Source: Lepidostoma basale
Taxonomy: Eukaryota; Arthropoda; Insecta; Trichoptera; Lepidostomatidae
Assembly: GCA_022606425.2 (NCBI GenBank)
Contig: JAHDVF020001331.1
Span: 62,001-126,000 of the forward strand
Reading direction: 5' to 3'
DNA length: 64,000 nt
Shown here: piece by piece, positions 1 to 10,332 of the stretch
Numbering within the stretch: position 1 is the first letter of the stretch
Layout of the letters: each line of letters begins with the position of its first letter
Notes under the pieces: generated by a model
What the model was told of the DNA's origin: nothing
The model's database searches: none
The model's input: the letters and a program-made list of their open reading frames with translations, nothing else
Translations under genes and position numbers: made by a program

Positions 1-50
1 ATATGATAGTTTCTCGTTGCTTTCTACATTTGCATACAGTACATTTGTAT

Positions 51-201
51 ACCCTCGTGGCCTAGAGGTAAGTGCTTTGACTGCCATCCCGAAAGTCTCG
101 GGTTCGATTTCCAATGGCAGTGTGATTGTTACACAGTCTTTGGTCTGATGAAGAATTCACGAGACATCGATTTGAACAGAATTATAATAATAATAATAAT
201 A
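51..201 (+). mobile_element. S1 tRNA-derived SINE, 3' deleted
   Basis: The head resembles a tRNA, with an A-box-like GTGGCCTAGAGG and a B-box-like GGGTTCGATTTCC. The body reads CAGTCTTTGGTCTG and the tail is (AAT)n. Compared with the copy at 30468 it lacks most of the region between the CACGAGACA motif and CATCGATTTG. It would have been a pol III transcript mobilised by a LINE. Confidence 0.8.
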
Positions 202-349
202 GGTTATTTTAATCATGACAAGTGATAGTTAGTCAATCTAAGGCCCGTTCTGCGATTGGTTTCATTTGCAATAAAATAATGGTTTCGAACTGCAGTAGTC
301 CCAGTTCATCATAATAATACGCACAATTTAATAGTTATAAAATAATATA

Positions 350-408
350 ACTAACTAACTAACTGACCATCACGCCGTCTCCCCGAAGGGGTAGGCAGAA
401 AGAATGGA
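350..408 (-). mobile_element. RTE-A 3' tail fragment
   Basis: On the minus strand this is the last ~45 bp of RTE-A (CTACCCCTTCGGGGAGACGG, then GCGTGATGG) followed by (TTAG)n. Only the extreme 3' end was copied. Confidence 0.75.
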
Positions 409-832
409 AATAAAATAATATATAATACATTAAGTACAATATAAAGGTTTAAAAGATACATAATAAGAAGGAAAATAACTATTTTCTAGATGTTTTATTA
501 TATTTCGTAAAGACAGCTGTTTCGTCAACTAAATGTGAATGTGTTTGTTCATGATATCATACAAATAATTTCGTTATTAATAATAATAAATTAAATATTA
601 ATAAATGCTGTCTTCATGAATTAATCATCTCAAGGGCGTTGCAGAAAAAAACTCCATGTTACTAACTAGTTATGAAATATACATATTATTAAGTATGATG
701 GATGCACATAACGCAGTCGATCAACGTGTACATCAGGATAGGATCATTTGAAAAAGTGCGTTTTGATTCTCGATCGAAATTCTGACGGGCTGTCAATGTA
801 AATTACAATAAATCCACAAACTTCTCCTTTTT
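409..832. other. AT-rich intronic stretch with a ribozyme remnant
   Basis: No gene. At 508-535 the minus strand reads GTTGACGAAACAGCTGTC, the 3' half of an H1-type hammerhead (second strand of stem II, GAAA and palindromic ACAGCTGT) without its CUGANGA box. Confidence 0.45.
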
Positions 833-1130
833 TAGACCTCAGGTCTGTTCCTCACCCTATCTCAAAGAGTCTTTCCTGCTATCATCATCTCAATGCTATA
901 TGTCACTATAGGCCTTACGCAGGTTTTGTATATTTTTACCTTACTGTCAGTTCTCATATACTTGTTCTTCCACATGACCTCTTTGACACCTGATACCGCT
1001 GAAGCCTTGTTGACTTGTCCTATTATTTCACTGACAAGTTCATTTTGACTGAACAGATCCACTCCCAGATATCTAAACTTAGCGACCTGTTCCAGCATTC
1101 TGTCATTTATGGATAACCTGCATCCTAAGA
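833..1130 (-). pseudogene. RTE-B reverse transcriptase fragment
   Basis: The 78-codon open frame has LEQVAKFRYLGVDLFS, then NKYMRTDSKVKIYKTCVRPI and TYSIE. These are the post-palm segments of RTE-type reverse transcriptases (the FxYLG box, then the KxxIYKTxVRPIxTYGxE box). The catalytic palm is absent and the frame ends soon after. Confidence 0.75.
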
Positions 1131-1158
1131 GGTTTTTTTTAAGAAGAGAGATTTTTTT

Positions 1159-1515
1159 TTAAGAAGAGGGCAGACACAGTACCATTTGAGGACTTCCGAA
1201 ATGAAGACACCGAGGACGATAGTAGGCAAGACACTGAGAGATCGCGCGAGGAACCCCAGAATAAGAGAGATATGTGAGGTTGAGGATATTATAAGATGGA
1301 GCAGACAGCAAAAAAGGGACTGGTACGGTCGTGTTCAAAGAACGGACACCACCAGACTCCCCTATATCGCATTGCATAATCAACCTCATGGGATTCGTCC
1401 TCGTGGAAGACCTCCTAAAAGATGGAAGGACAGCTGGGAATCTACCTCACAGGAGGAGCAATACTCCGGAGAACAGACCACATAGGCCTACAATAAGGAA
1501 GAACAAGAAGAGTTT
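1159..1515 (+). pseudogene. RTE-B C-terminal fragment with 3' tail
   Basis: The frame 1186-1485 runs from MRTSEMKTPRTIVGKTLRDR through VEDIIRWSRQQKRDWYGRVQR to RGRPPKRWKDSW and stops. This is the standard C-terminus of RTE-B, followed by an AAG-rich tail. It lies head-to-head with the fragment at 833-1130, and both were probably parts of RTE-B insertions. Confidence 0.8.
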
Positions 1516-1529
1516 TTTAATAGGATAAA

Positions 1530-1850
1530 CGAGAAACGGTTTGTCCTATCTTTCCAGTCAGCTTGAACGACAGTCGTGGTGAATCAAGTGAATATCGCGT
1601 CGCAAGCCCTCCCCCGCACTTTGCGGATGTTGGGTTTATTTTTGAGGAGCGCGTTTTTTCAATGTGCTCATTTGATGAATTACCGCACGTCTAGCGGCAG
1701 CCGATGAGGAGAGTATCCTATGATCCCCCGGCGCTGGGAGCCAAAACGGGCCTTATTCCGGGGTCGGTAGGGGCGCGAGCGGCGTGGCACGGGCATGCAG
1801 CACAGCCGCGTCTGCGACCGGTATCAAAGAATTGTTAGTGATTTCATTAA
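1530..1850. other. GC-rich, probably single-copy intronic block
   Basis: This block is markedly richer in GC than its surroundings and matches no repeat elsewhere in the window. No splice-bounded open frame stands out. It may be conserved host non-coding DNA such as an intronic enhancer, but the sequence alone cannot decide. Confidence 0.3.
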
Positions 1851-1977
1851 AACCATAGCTAGAGGCTTGAAAATGTTTATATTACATCATTATAATGTAA
1901 AAATGTGGAACTTTAACGCTTTAAACGCAATTGAAGATACTCTGTGAATGGAGCTTTCATTTTTTTTATTACGTTAC

Positions 1978-2040
1978 TACAATAGAACGTCGATTATCCG
2001 GACGTCGGTTAACCGGAACATCAATTATCCGGACAAGACG
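1978..2040 (+). mobile_element. Possible pogo/Tigger-like transposon end
   Basis: GTCGATTATCCGGAC is followed by GTCGGTTAACCGGAAC and ATCAATTATCCGGAC. Arrays of TCGATTATCCG/TTAACCGG are typical of the terminal regions of Tigger/jerky-type elements. No transposase frame or opposite end was found. Confidence 0.35.
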
Positions 2041-2146
2041 AAACACTGTGCACTGGTACACAAAAAATATTTATTCTATTGTGTTGTAGATGTTTTATTT
2101 TCTTTTTTATATACTTTGTATACACTAACTTTAAAAAAATATTTAA

Positions 2147-2189
2147 ATATCAGACATGTTTCGGACAACCGGTCCTTCCTCAGTGATAT
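2147..2189 (-). ncRNA. Hammerhead ribozyme motif, H2 family
   Basis: Minus strand: stem I ATATCA, core CTGAGGA, an extra A, stem II GGAC/GTCC, GAAA, palindromic ACATGT, C17, then TGATAT, which pairs perfectly with ATATCA. All core bases match the hammerhead consensus with N7 = G. It is the right length for a type I ribozyme with a minimal stem III. Confidence 0.75.
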
Positions 2190-2214
2190 AATAAAGATAT
2201 TTATTTTTTTCGTT

Positions 2215-2697
2215 TATAAAAAGAATGTTGACAGGTGTAAAAATAAATTTTTCATTTGTTCCAATGACAATTTAAATAAATTCTTAAATAATATTTTTAA
2301 GTTCTTGCTGGTTTTGGATTGTTTTAAGTGCCTAATTACAGAAAATTAAAAAATAACAGTGGATAACGTGGAATAAAAATTAAATAAACACAAATGTCTG
2401 GATCGTCCAGCTGACGACAAGTGCACCATCTAAAAGAACATTATGTGTTAAATTATTTTTCTTTGTTATTTTATTTTATATCATTGTATTTCAGATAATT
2501 TGTTTTAGATTTATTATGTAGACGTTGAACGATCGGAATGTGCGCGGGAGATGCCTTTTGGTGGCGATGAGGTTCGCAACCCATCACACCGCGTCGGGGG
2601 CGAAAAGAGAAGGATGGAGTGCCGCATCGATTAAAGTGTGGCAGTCTATTCTTTCTGCCTACCCTCTCGGGGAGACGGCGTGATGGTTAGTTAGTTT
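2215..2697 (+). mobile_element. S2 composite retroposon, long copy
   Basis: It begins with GGTGTAAAAATAAATTTTTC, which is shared with the copies at 34668 and 50785. It passes a repeated GTGGATAACGTGGAA unit and the S2 body (GGTGGCGATGAGGTTCGCAA), then ends with the RTE-A 3' terminus and TTAG. There is no ORF. The borrowed end suggests it is copied by RTE-A machinery. Confidence 0.7.
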
Positions 2698-2728
2698 TAT
2701 TTAAAATATTATAAAATTGTTTACAAAT

Positions 2729-2977
2729 GAAGACTACAGGGGAAAAACAAGGAATGTCAGTTAAAATTCAAAATAAATGTAATAATGCCATCTAGCGGCA
2801 TTTGTACGTATCTATCCACAGTAAAATTTTAATATTCAAAAATCATGTGTCTCATCGACTATGGCCAGATATTCGATTGCTAATTGCTAAGAAATATATA
2901 GACTTTGATTAGCTTTATTCTCAATTTATTCAAATTAACCTTCTACTGACATTCTTTGTTTTTCCCCTGTAGTCTTC
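2729..2977. repeat. Inverted repeat, 32-bp arms, inside H2 element
   Basis: Arms 2729-2760 and 2946-2977 are inverted copies (GAAGACTACAGGGG... / ...CCCCTGTAGTCTTC) with about one mismatch. They sit between oppositely oriented H2 ribozymes at 2147 and 3120, so the whole 2.1-3.2 kb block is a foldback element opened by the S2 insertion. Confidence 0.65.
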
Positions 2978-3119
2978 AAATATGATCAGTTTTGACAGAT
3001 GTTATAAAGATTTATTTTGGAACGTATCCTTTTGTTATAACACATATTATAAATAAATTAAATAAATAATAATTTAAAGTTCTTATTCGGATTCAAGAAA
3101 GTATCAAAATATCTTTGAA

Positions 3120-3163
3120 ATATCACTGAGGAAGGACCGGGTTGTCCGAAACATGTCTGAATG
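3120..3163 (+). ncRNA. Hammerhead ribozyme motif, H2 family
   Basis: CTGAGGA at 3126-3132, extra A, stem II GGAC/GTCC with loop CGGGTT, GAAA at 3148-3151, palindromic ACATGT at 3151-3156, C17 at 3157. Stem I is partly decayed: the 3' strand reads TGAATG, leaving about 3 bp. It forms an inverted pair with the copy at 2147. Confidence 0.7.
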
Positions 3164-3340
3164 TTCGGACATTTGTTTATGTTAGTGTAACACTAACTTA
3201 AATTAGTTTTAATACGTTTTTTAGGTTAGTGTTATACTATACTAAGTACATAAAAAAGAAAAAAAATATATATATATATCTGGTTATTTTTCCAGTACTA
3301 TAATGGCTGAAGCCTTTCTATGTATGCACATGTACTACAT
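3164..3340. other. Flank of H2 element
   Basis: AT-rich, with GTTAGTGTTATAC-like repeats resembling the opposite flank near 2100 in inverted orientation. No gene. Confidence 0.35.
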
Positions 3341-3727
3341 ACATGTTGAAGAAGGAGGAATGTAGAATAAATGCAGTAGAAATGAGATTAGACGAATGTG
3401 TGAATACTCTGTGTATGATAGAGTGTCGAATGAAAATATAAGAAGTGAATGCGGTGCGAATGATGGTGTAATGAACAAAATAATGAAAGAATCGTTAAGA
3501 TGGTTTGGACACATGGAAAGAATGAATGAAGAAATAATGGTGAAAAAAGTATATGTTCACAATGTAAATGGAACTAGAAATAGAGTAAGGCCGAGGAAAA
3601 CGTGGCACGATCAAATAAATCAAATATTGCATGTCGGTCACGTGAGGAGTCAGAGAAATCGACGCGCGTGCTAGTCACGATGTATGAATGTTGAGGAAGC
3701 GAGAGAAAAATGTCAGGAAAAAAGTGT
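3341..3727 (+). pseudogene. RTE-A RT C-terminal fragment
   Basis: The frame has YDRVSNENIRSECGANDG, then LRWFGHMERMNEE and RKTWHDQINQI: the hallmark C-terminal block of RTE-A. It lacks the final SAYPSGETA and the tail, because a J fragment follows at 3735. Confidence 0.8.
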
Positions 3728-3734
3728 TTATTTT

Positions 3735-3862
3735 ACCTTATATATTTTACCTGTTCTCAATAGATGCCTTAAACTTTAATTGTTGTTTGTTATATAATTT
3801 GAATATTTTGATATGTTATATAGTTTGTTATATATAGAAAATAAACTGATTTGATTTGGTTG
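3735..3862 (+). mobile_element. J LINE 3' UTR fragment
   Basis: Contains TCAATAGATGCCTTAAACTT and ends AATAAACTGATTTGATTTG, the J family's 3' UTR and (TTTGA)n tail. A ~60 bp TATA-rich expansion separates the two conserved parts. Confidence 0.7.
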
Positions 3863-4095
3863 AGGACATAGTGAAATGGGGAAGAAGCAGAAGGCGCTTT
3901 TGAAGAGACCACGTGGACCCCATGGAGAATACAAGAATTGCAAAAATTGTTAAAGATGAAAACCCAAGCAGCAAGAGATTACCAGGAAGGCCGCTAAAGT
4001 GATGGAGAGATGGATGGACTTCATCATCCCAGGACTGCCCAACGTCACAAACAGGTCATACGACCTCAACTAAGAGAAATAAGAAGAATATTTGA
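3862..4095 (+). pseudogene. RTE-B-like C-terminal fragment
   Basis: Broken frame: VEDIVKWGRSRRRF, then a decayed RGRPPKRW box (read as LPGRPLK with a stop) and a terminal TSSSQDCPTSQTGHTTSTK-like stretch. The end differs from the RTE-B consensus and resembles 11690-11790, so this may be a sister family. Confidence 0.55.
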
Positions 4096-4350
4096 TTTGA
4101 TCATGAACGTAGAAAGAATAGTAAAGAAAGCATATGAAAGAACTAGTAATATAAGTAGACCGAGGAAAACCTGGCATGATCAAATCTATCAAATATTAAA
4201 TGTCGGCTCAATGGAGAGTCGGAAAAATCGACGTGTATACAAGACACGATTAATGAACATACGGAATGCCAGCAATGCTGAGAAAGAACTGTGTAGAGGT
4301 CAATTCTTTCTTTCTATCCCTTCGGAGAGACGGTGTGATGGTTGATTAGT
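4096..4350 (+). pseudogene. RTE-A C-terminal fragment
   Basis: Reads MNVERIVKKAYERTSN, SRPRKTWHDQIYQILNVG and SRKNRRVYKTRLMN, then the 3' terminus GGAGAGACGGTGTGATGG and a short TTGATTAG tail. Diverged, with frameshifts near the end. Confidence 0.75.
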
Positions 4351-4376
4351 GTTAAGTTGGCCACGCGAGTTATGGC

Positions 4377-5165
4377 ATGTTGTATACTTGTATAATTTTT
4401 CAATCGGAACCTTTTCTTGTATATCTAGGGGTGCCACAAGGTTCAAACCTAGGCCCACTCCTCTTCACCATCTTCATAAATGATACTGCGAAGGTGATAA
4501 ACTTTTCGCGATTTCTTTTATTTGCCGATTATCTGAAATTATTCCTAGAAATTAACAATCTTGACGACTGTCTACACCTCCAGTCGGACATTAATAATAT
4601 TGTTAACTGGAGTCACAGTAATCAAATGCAATTCAATGTCTCTAAGTGCGTTATGCCATCTTTTACTAGAGAATTGAAAACTGTGTATTATAGATACACA
4701 ATGAACAACCAGCAACTAGCAGATATATCTACGATGAGAGATCTCGGGATCATCTATGAGAGTAGGCTGACTTTTCGTGCACATGTTGAGAGGATTTGTG
4801 GCACTGCACTGAAGATGTTGGGCTTCATTGTCCGGACCTGCAAAGTTTTCAGGGATCCTAATGTGCTCAGAGTCCTATACAACGTGTTGGTTCGGAGCAG
4901 ACTCGAAAGTGGTTCTGTGATATGGAATCCTCACGAGGTGAGATACTCCGTTATGCTGGAGAGGGTCCAGAAAAAAAATCTGAGGTATCTCTACATGAGG
5001 GAATATGGTAGTTATCCGTGGCTCTATCCCACGGCATTTCTTTTGGTGAAACGGCATGATAGTAAGTCATTGTTAAAATTAATGAGTATAATTACCCAGA
5101 ATTTTCATTTTGTCACAATTAAAAATATTTCGAATACCCCAATATTTGGTAGCGAAATCAATTAG
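4377..5165 (+). pseudogene. J: CR1/Jockey-type reverse transcriptase fragment
   Basis: A 262-codon open frame. It shows LGVPQGSNLGPLLFTIFIND, the RT motif that precedes the catalytic site, then LLFADYLKLF, where the catalytic ADD has become ADY. Further on come NVSKC, RDLGIIYESRLTFRAHVERI and a LYNVLVRSRLESGSVIW thumb-like segment. The endonuclease, the fingers and the end are missing. It would have copied its RNA by target-primed reverse transcription. The D-to-Y change makes it inactive even before truncation. Confidence 0.85.
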
Positions 5166-5655
5166 GTACCTTATAAAAGTAACTACACCGTTTAAAAAAA
5201 GAATAAATCCTACCAATGCAGTATAAAAAAAAGCAATCAAATCCGAGGCAAAGCGTAAAAAATGTCAATCCGTTTATAATCAAGATAGGATTTCATCAAA
5301 GCACTGCTATGTTTTTTTTTACAAAGCTTACTCCGCTGGACTAAATATTGCAACGCGTCCGGACAGGGAATTAACTACTTTGGACCAAAAGTTTATTTCG
5401 TTTTTTTTTCGAATAAGATCGCGGCATATCTTCTGTTCTTGTTTATTTGTTTTCGTTTTTTGTTTTGTTTCTGTTCTTCTTTCTTCTTATTCTGTCCTCA
5501 TTTAATGTTTTTTTGGTCGGCAGACGGCGTTTTTGATGTGGAGAATTTTATATGAGGCATTTCTACTGTGGCATTCGCAACCCTTTGGATTCGGCTATAA
5601 AAAATGGAACGGCTAATTTTTTTCGCAATTGAAACAGTTTATTTAGAAAAACTGA
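5166..5655. other. Unassigned intronic DNA
   Basis: No coding frame, RNA or repeat shared within the window. T-rich runs near 5400-5520. Confidence 0.4.
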
Positions 5656-6346
5656 TACTAACTAACTAACTAACTTACCATCACGCCGTCTCCCCGGAGG
5701 GGTAGGCAGAAAGAATGGAACGCCACACTGTTCTGTCCTGACATACGTCTCTCGATTCCTCTACATTCATACATCTTGTCATGCACGCACGTCGATTTTT
5801 CCGACTCCTCACGTGACCGACATTCAATATTTGATTGATTTGATCGTGCCACGTTTTCCTCGGCCTTCCTCTATTTCTAGCTCCGTTCACGCCGTTTACA
5901 TATGCCTTCTTTACCATTCTGTCTTCACTCATTCTTTCCATGTGTCCAAACCATCTTAATGACCCTTTCCTTATTTTGTTCATAACACTTTCATTCGCAC
6001 CACATTCACTTCTTATACTTGCATTTGTCACTCTATCATAAACAGATTTGTCACACATTCGTCTTAGAGATCTCATTTCTACTGCATTTATTCTACTTTC
6101 ATCCTTCTTTTGCCAGTTCCATGCTTCACTTCCATACATAAGGGTCGGCACAAGAACACCATTGTGCACTGCCATCTTGGCTTTTTTGGATAGGCTTTTG
6201 TTTGCGATGACAACTTTAAGTGCACCATTTATTCTGTTGCCTGCCCCAACCCTTCTTTCAATATCCTTCTCCACCCTCTCATCCTTTGTAAACATACTTC
6301 CTAAATAAACAAATTCATCCACTTGTTCCAGATTTTCACCGTTTAC
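5656..6346 (-). pseudogene. RTE-A, well-preserved 5'-truncated copy
   Basis: About 220 uninterrupted RTE-A codons: NLEQVDEFVYLGSMFT, then VPTLMYGSEAWNWQKK, LRWFGHMERMSED and RKTWHDQINQILNVG, ending SILSAYPSGETA, stop, and (TTAG)n. The stop lies inside the 3' signal, so there is almost no 3' UTR, as in RTE-clade elements. The upstream part of the long ORF (to 6490) belongs to a neighbouring RTE-B piece. Almost identical to 37593-38130, hence young. Confidence 0.9.
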
Positions 6347-6359
6347 ACTAATAGAAAAA

Positions 6360-6600
6360 TTGATGACGTAGTATAATGGAAAAATACAGATAAGACGATT
6401 CTTGGACCATATCCAGAATATGAATCCAGCGAGGATTTCTAAGATTGTGACGCACGAGACTCCAGAGAGAGCCGTCGACCACCAGGACAACCACTAAAGA
6501 GACGGAGAGAAAGCCGAACGTCTTCATCAAAGGAAGAAATTTGATATTCTGTATAAACAGATCGGAAGATCTACAATAAGGGGAAGAAGAAGAAAACTTA
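6360..6600 (+). mobile_element. RTE-B-like 3' fragment
   Basis: Decayed C-terminus (about RPPGQPLKRRRESRTSSSKEE) followed by a GAAGAAGAAG tail. It is fused tail-out to the RTE-A copy on its left. Confidence 0.55.
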
Positions 6601-6661
6601 TGTTTTCTAGTTGTTTTATTATATTTTATGTGAATAACATGTTTTGTCTTACTAAGACAAT
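6601..6661 (-). ncRNA. Decayed hammerhead remnant, H3 family
   Basis: Minus strand: stem II GTCTT/AAGAC, AAAAC in place of GAAAC, then ACATGTT. The 5' box is cut off by the RTE-B tail at 6662. The flank (TGTTTTATTATATTTTATGTG) matches other H3 flanks. Confidence 0.45.
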
Positions 6662-7350
6662 ATCTTCTTCTTCTTCTTCACTTTTGGTAGACTCAGGAGT
6701 CAGTTATTTCAGGCGGGTCCTCTTGAGACGCTGAACTCCAGCTTTCTCTCCACCGTTTCGGGGGTCTTCCTGGTCGGCGTTGTCCGTTTGGCGTTCCATG
6801 GAGAGCTATGTATGGTATCCTATTTGAGCTCATTCTTTCTACATGTTGATGCCAGTATCGCCGTTTTTGACGTCCCCATCTGACCACATCTTCGACTTTG
6901 CAGATTTCTCAGATTGCTGTATTCCTAACACGATCACGTAGGGTTTTGTCAGCTAAAGCCCGGAATGTTTTCATCTCGGTTGTCCTGAGCATGCTCTTTG
7001 TCTTGACAGTGTCTGCCCTCGATTCAATGCCATATGTGAGGATTGGTCGCACACAGGTCTTATAAATGAGTACCTTGCTGTCAGTCCTCATGTCCTTGTT
7101 TCTCCATATGAGATATTTTTTTCATTTTGTTTCCAGCTTCAACCCTTCTTCGGATATCTTCCTCCATTCTTACATCTCTTGTAAACATGCTTCCCAGATA
7201 AACAAATTCAGTAACTTGCTCTAATTTCGCACCGTTCGCACTTATGTCATAATCCGTCATACATTCTCCCTTTTCAAATACCATAACTTTAGACATTGAG
7301 ACGTTCATATCAAGGTCATACTTATTGCATACTTCGCACATTCTTAACAA
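6662..7350 (-). pseudogene. RTE-B C-terminus fused to RTE-A-like upstream segment
   Basis: From the tail inward: (GAA)n, then QRRPGRPPKRWRESW, VVRWGRQKRRYWHQHVERM and MRTDSKVLIYKTCVRPILTYGIE (RTE-B). Upstream, 7111-7350 reads LDMNVSMSKVMVFEKGE and EFVYLGSMFTRD with EDIRRRVEAGNKM, which is closer to RTE-A. The frame shifts at the join, so this is either a template-switch chimera or a third lineage. Confidence 0.75.
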
Positions 7351-8050
7351 TAGGAATACAGTTATTTAGCTTATTGAAGCAAACAGTGAAACTAAATATT
7401 TATTGAATGATATAAATACGAGTAATGTGCTCTTTCCCTTAAGCTATAATATGTTTGTATTATTTTTATAAATCCAATGTAACAATTTTTGGGATCTCAA
7501 AAATGAGTGTTCACAACACTCACGAGACTCCTATACAAAAATAAAGAGAAAAAAAAAAAGTATATATCAGATTTTCCCTAGATCCCCAAAAACATAATTA
7601 ATATTAAATAAGAATTATGGGATTAAGCTAGCAAATCAACTATTGTAAGTTAAGTTTATTTGGTTGTTTATAATATTTTACGTATAATTTTGAAGGTTTT
7701 AAACGGATTTTAAATTTGAAAAATTAAAATTAAAATTTAAAATTTAAACTTAAATTTCATAAATGACACATTCCCTCCGCTCGCATCCAAAGTGTTAAGG
7801 AGAATTTCGCCCGTAAGGGAATTCGCAGGACGCTAACTGTTGTTTGTCGCCAGAACAGCGCGATAGTCTGAGAGCAGTTGGCGTTTTTGTTATGACTCCA
7901 TGGTTTTTTTTTCAAAGCCCGCCAAACGGTAGCCCTGCAATATGCAGGTGGTCGACGGTGTCTAGGCGAGTAAAGAAAGCTTAAATAAGATCAAAATTCT
8001 AGATAATTCTAAGAACAATAAATAATATACGAGTATATTATAGATAATTG
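7351..8050. other. Intronic DNA with a GC-rich block
   Basis: AT-rich to about 7755. From 7755 to 7980 it is GC-richer, non-repetitive and without a splice-bounded frame, so plausibly single-copy host DNA. Confidence 0.3.
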
Positions 8051-8051
8051 G

Positions 8052-8548
8052 TTCCTAAACTAACTAACTAACTACCTAACCATCACGCCGTCTCCCCGGA
8101 GGAGTAGGCAGAAAGAATGGAACGCCACAGTGTTCTATCCTGACATACTTCTCTCGGTTCCTCTACATTCATACATCTTGTCATGCACGCGCGTCGATTT
8201 CTCTGACTCCTCACGTGACAGACATTTAATATTTGATTGATTTGATCGTGCCACGTTTTCCTCGGCCTTCCTCTGTTTCTAGCTCCGTTCACGCCGTTTA
8301 CATATATCTTTTAACCACTCTGTCTTCACTCTTAATGACCCTTTCATTATTTTGTTGATAACATTTTCATTCGCACCACATTCACTTCTTATACTTGCAT
8401 TTGACAATTTATCAAACACAGATTTGCCACACATTCGTCTTAGAGATCTCATTTCTATGGCATTTATTCTACCATCATCCTTCTTTTGCCAGTTCCATGC
8501 TTCACATCCATACATAAGGGTCGGCACAAGAACACTATTATGCATAGT
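8052..8548 (-). pseudogene. RTE-A fragment
   Basis: Two overlapping frames: VPTLMYGCEAWNWQKKDD to NKIMKGSLR, then NGARNRGRPRKTWHDQ to SILSAYSSGETA. The FGHMERM segment is deleted between them. Ends in (TTAG)n. Confidence 0.85.
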
Positions 8549-8611
8549 AAAAGTTCATTGAGAATAATGAATATATATATTTTTGTAGAAAAATCTTTTT
8601 TAAATGTAAAA

Positions 8612-9120
8612 AAACTAACTAACCATCACGCCGTCTCTCCGAAGGAGAAGGCAGAAAGAATGGACTGCCACACCGGACGACCTTCGTAGCCGAGTGGTAA
8701 GTGCATTGGCTGCCACCCCGAAGGGTTCCGGGCTCGATTCCTGGCGAGGGCAGTGTGATTGTCACCCTGTCTTTGGTCTGGTGTAGAATTCACGAGACAA
8801 TAAAATGGCGATAGATAAGCAACCTATCACATGTCACGAGAATCACTATGATAGCTATAATACCCTTTACATCGATTTGGCTCTTGATGTTATGATGTAA
8901 AGAGCGATTCAACAAAATAATAATAATAATAAACACATTTTTTGTTTACTGACATGTTTATCTCGCTTCCTCAACATTCATACATCGTGGCATGCACGCG
9001 CGTCGATTTCTCTGTCTCCTCACGTGGTCGAGATTCAATATTTGATTTACTTGATCGTGCCATGTTTTCCTCGATCTTTCTCTATTTCTAGTTCCATTTA
9101 CATCATTAACATATAATTAT
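8612..9120 (-). mobile_element. RTE-A copy split by an S1 SINE
   Basis: Left piece 8612-8673 is the 3' terminus. Right piece 8945-9120 carries the NVEEARE to GTRNR region. Together they make one minus-strand RTE-A fragment broken at its CACAC site by the SINE at 8674. Confidence 0.75.
8674..8932 (+). mobile_element. S1 SINE, full length
   Basis: Head CGTAGCCGAGTGGTAAGTGC (A box) and GGGCTCGATTCCTGG (B box); body with GTCTTTGGTCTGGTGTAG and CTTTACATCGATTTGG; tail (AAT)n. About 255 bp. It is younger than the RTE-A copy it interrupts. Confidence 0.88.
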
Positions 9121-9381
9121 AGTCAGTTTGTTCTGTATTGTTAAACAAGTGCATGTATGCAAACAATAGTGTTCTTTGCGTGTGTTGGTGTACATCGTAC
9201 ACCGACACGATTCTGTGTGTGTATTTTATTGTAAGGATCACGTGATCCGGCTGGCTCCTCCCCTTATAATGCAGTCCGCCTTCATCCATATGCATCGGCG
9301 ATATATAAATATGTATACCACCTGCACTAGCTACAACGAAAGTGAAAATTCCGATGAATTCAGTTATAGCGAAACGTTTAT

Positions 9382-10003
9382 ATCAAAACATGCTTACAAG
9401 AGACGGATAAATGGAGAAAGATATCGAAAGAAGGGTTGGTGCTTAGAATAAAATAAATGGCGCACTCAAAGTCATTACTGCAAATAGAAATATATCCACA
9501 GAAGCTAAGATGGCAGTACACAATGGAGTTCTAGTGCCAACCCTCATGTATGGAAGTGAAGCTTGGAGCTGGCAAAAGAAGGATGAAAGCAGGATAAACG
9601 CCGTAGAAATGAGATCACTTAGAAGAATGTGCGGGAAAACTTTGTATGAGAGAAATGTAAAGCAGATGACTGCATCATGAGTACAATTAAAAAAGTATCC
9701 CCGAGATGGTTTGGACATATGGAACGAATGGATGCAAGTTGAATGATTAAAAAGTTGTACACAAGTAGCGTGAGTGGAGAAAGAAGCCGAGGACGACCGA
9801 GGAAATCATGGCATGACTAAATTAATCAATTACCAAAAGGCGGCCACATTCGAAGTCGGAATAATCGACGAGCGTGCATGCTACGATGTATGAATGTAGA
9901 GGAAGCCCGAGAGTTATGCCAGTACAGAGCATTGTGGCGATCCATCCTCTCTGCCTTCCCCTCCGATGAAATTGCGTGATGGTTAGTTAGTTAGTTAGTT
10001 AGT
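9382..10003 (+). pseudogene. RTE-A fragment with several frameshifts
   Basis: Shows RVGA-like, NGALKVITANRNIS, AKMAVHNGVLVPTLMYGSEA and RSLRRMCGKTLYER, then a deletion, SRGRPRKSWHD and a final GATGAAATTGCGTGATGG with four TTAG units. Confidence 0.85.
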
Positions 10004-10098
10004 TTATATCGAATTTACGTTTAATACGAAAAACAAAACGTAACATAATGATCATGCGATAGACTTCTCATTGGCAAGATGAGGGAAGAATGTTATAA

Positions 10099-10287
10099 AC
10101 GACGACCTTCGTGGCAGAGTGGCAAGAGCTCTGACTGCCTAACCGAATGTTCCGGGTTCGATTGCCGGGGATGGATTGTCACGCTGTCTTTAGTCTGGTG
10201 TTGAATTCACGTGATCATAAAAATGGCAAGAGATTAGCTTCCTATCACATGTCATGAGAATCAATATAATAGCTAAAAAAAAATTGT
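10099..10287 (+). mobile_element. S1 SINE, 3' truncated
   Basis: A and B boxes are recognisable (GTGGCAGAGTGGCAAG, GGGTTCGATTGCCGG). The body stops after GATAGCTA-like ATAGCT and runs into A-rich DNA, without the ATCGATTTGG region. Confidence 0.8.
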
Positions 10288-10332
10288 ATACAGTAATTGA
10301 GTTCAAACAATCTGTTGTATTTATAAAAAAAA

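Noticed and set aside
51..201. tRNA gene
   Set aside because: The tRNA-like A and B boxes continue into the shared S1 body and (AAT)n tail in nine copies, and no cloverleaf with acceptor pairing is evident. This is a SINE head.
350..408. Telomere-like TTAGG arrays
   Set aside because: The repeat is TTAG (4 bp), always attached to the RTE-A or S2 3' end, not the 5-bp insect telomere unit.
1948..2349. 133-codon plus-strand frame
   Set aside because: It crosses a pogo-like end, an H2 ribozyme and an S2 start; low-complexity Phe/Leu/Asn composition.
6048..6308. Antisense open frames over RTE-A copies (SFFCQFHASLPYIRVGTRTPL type)
   Set aside because: They recur opposite every RTE-A copy and are shadows of its conserved coding strand.
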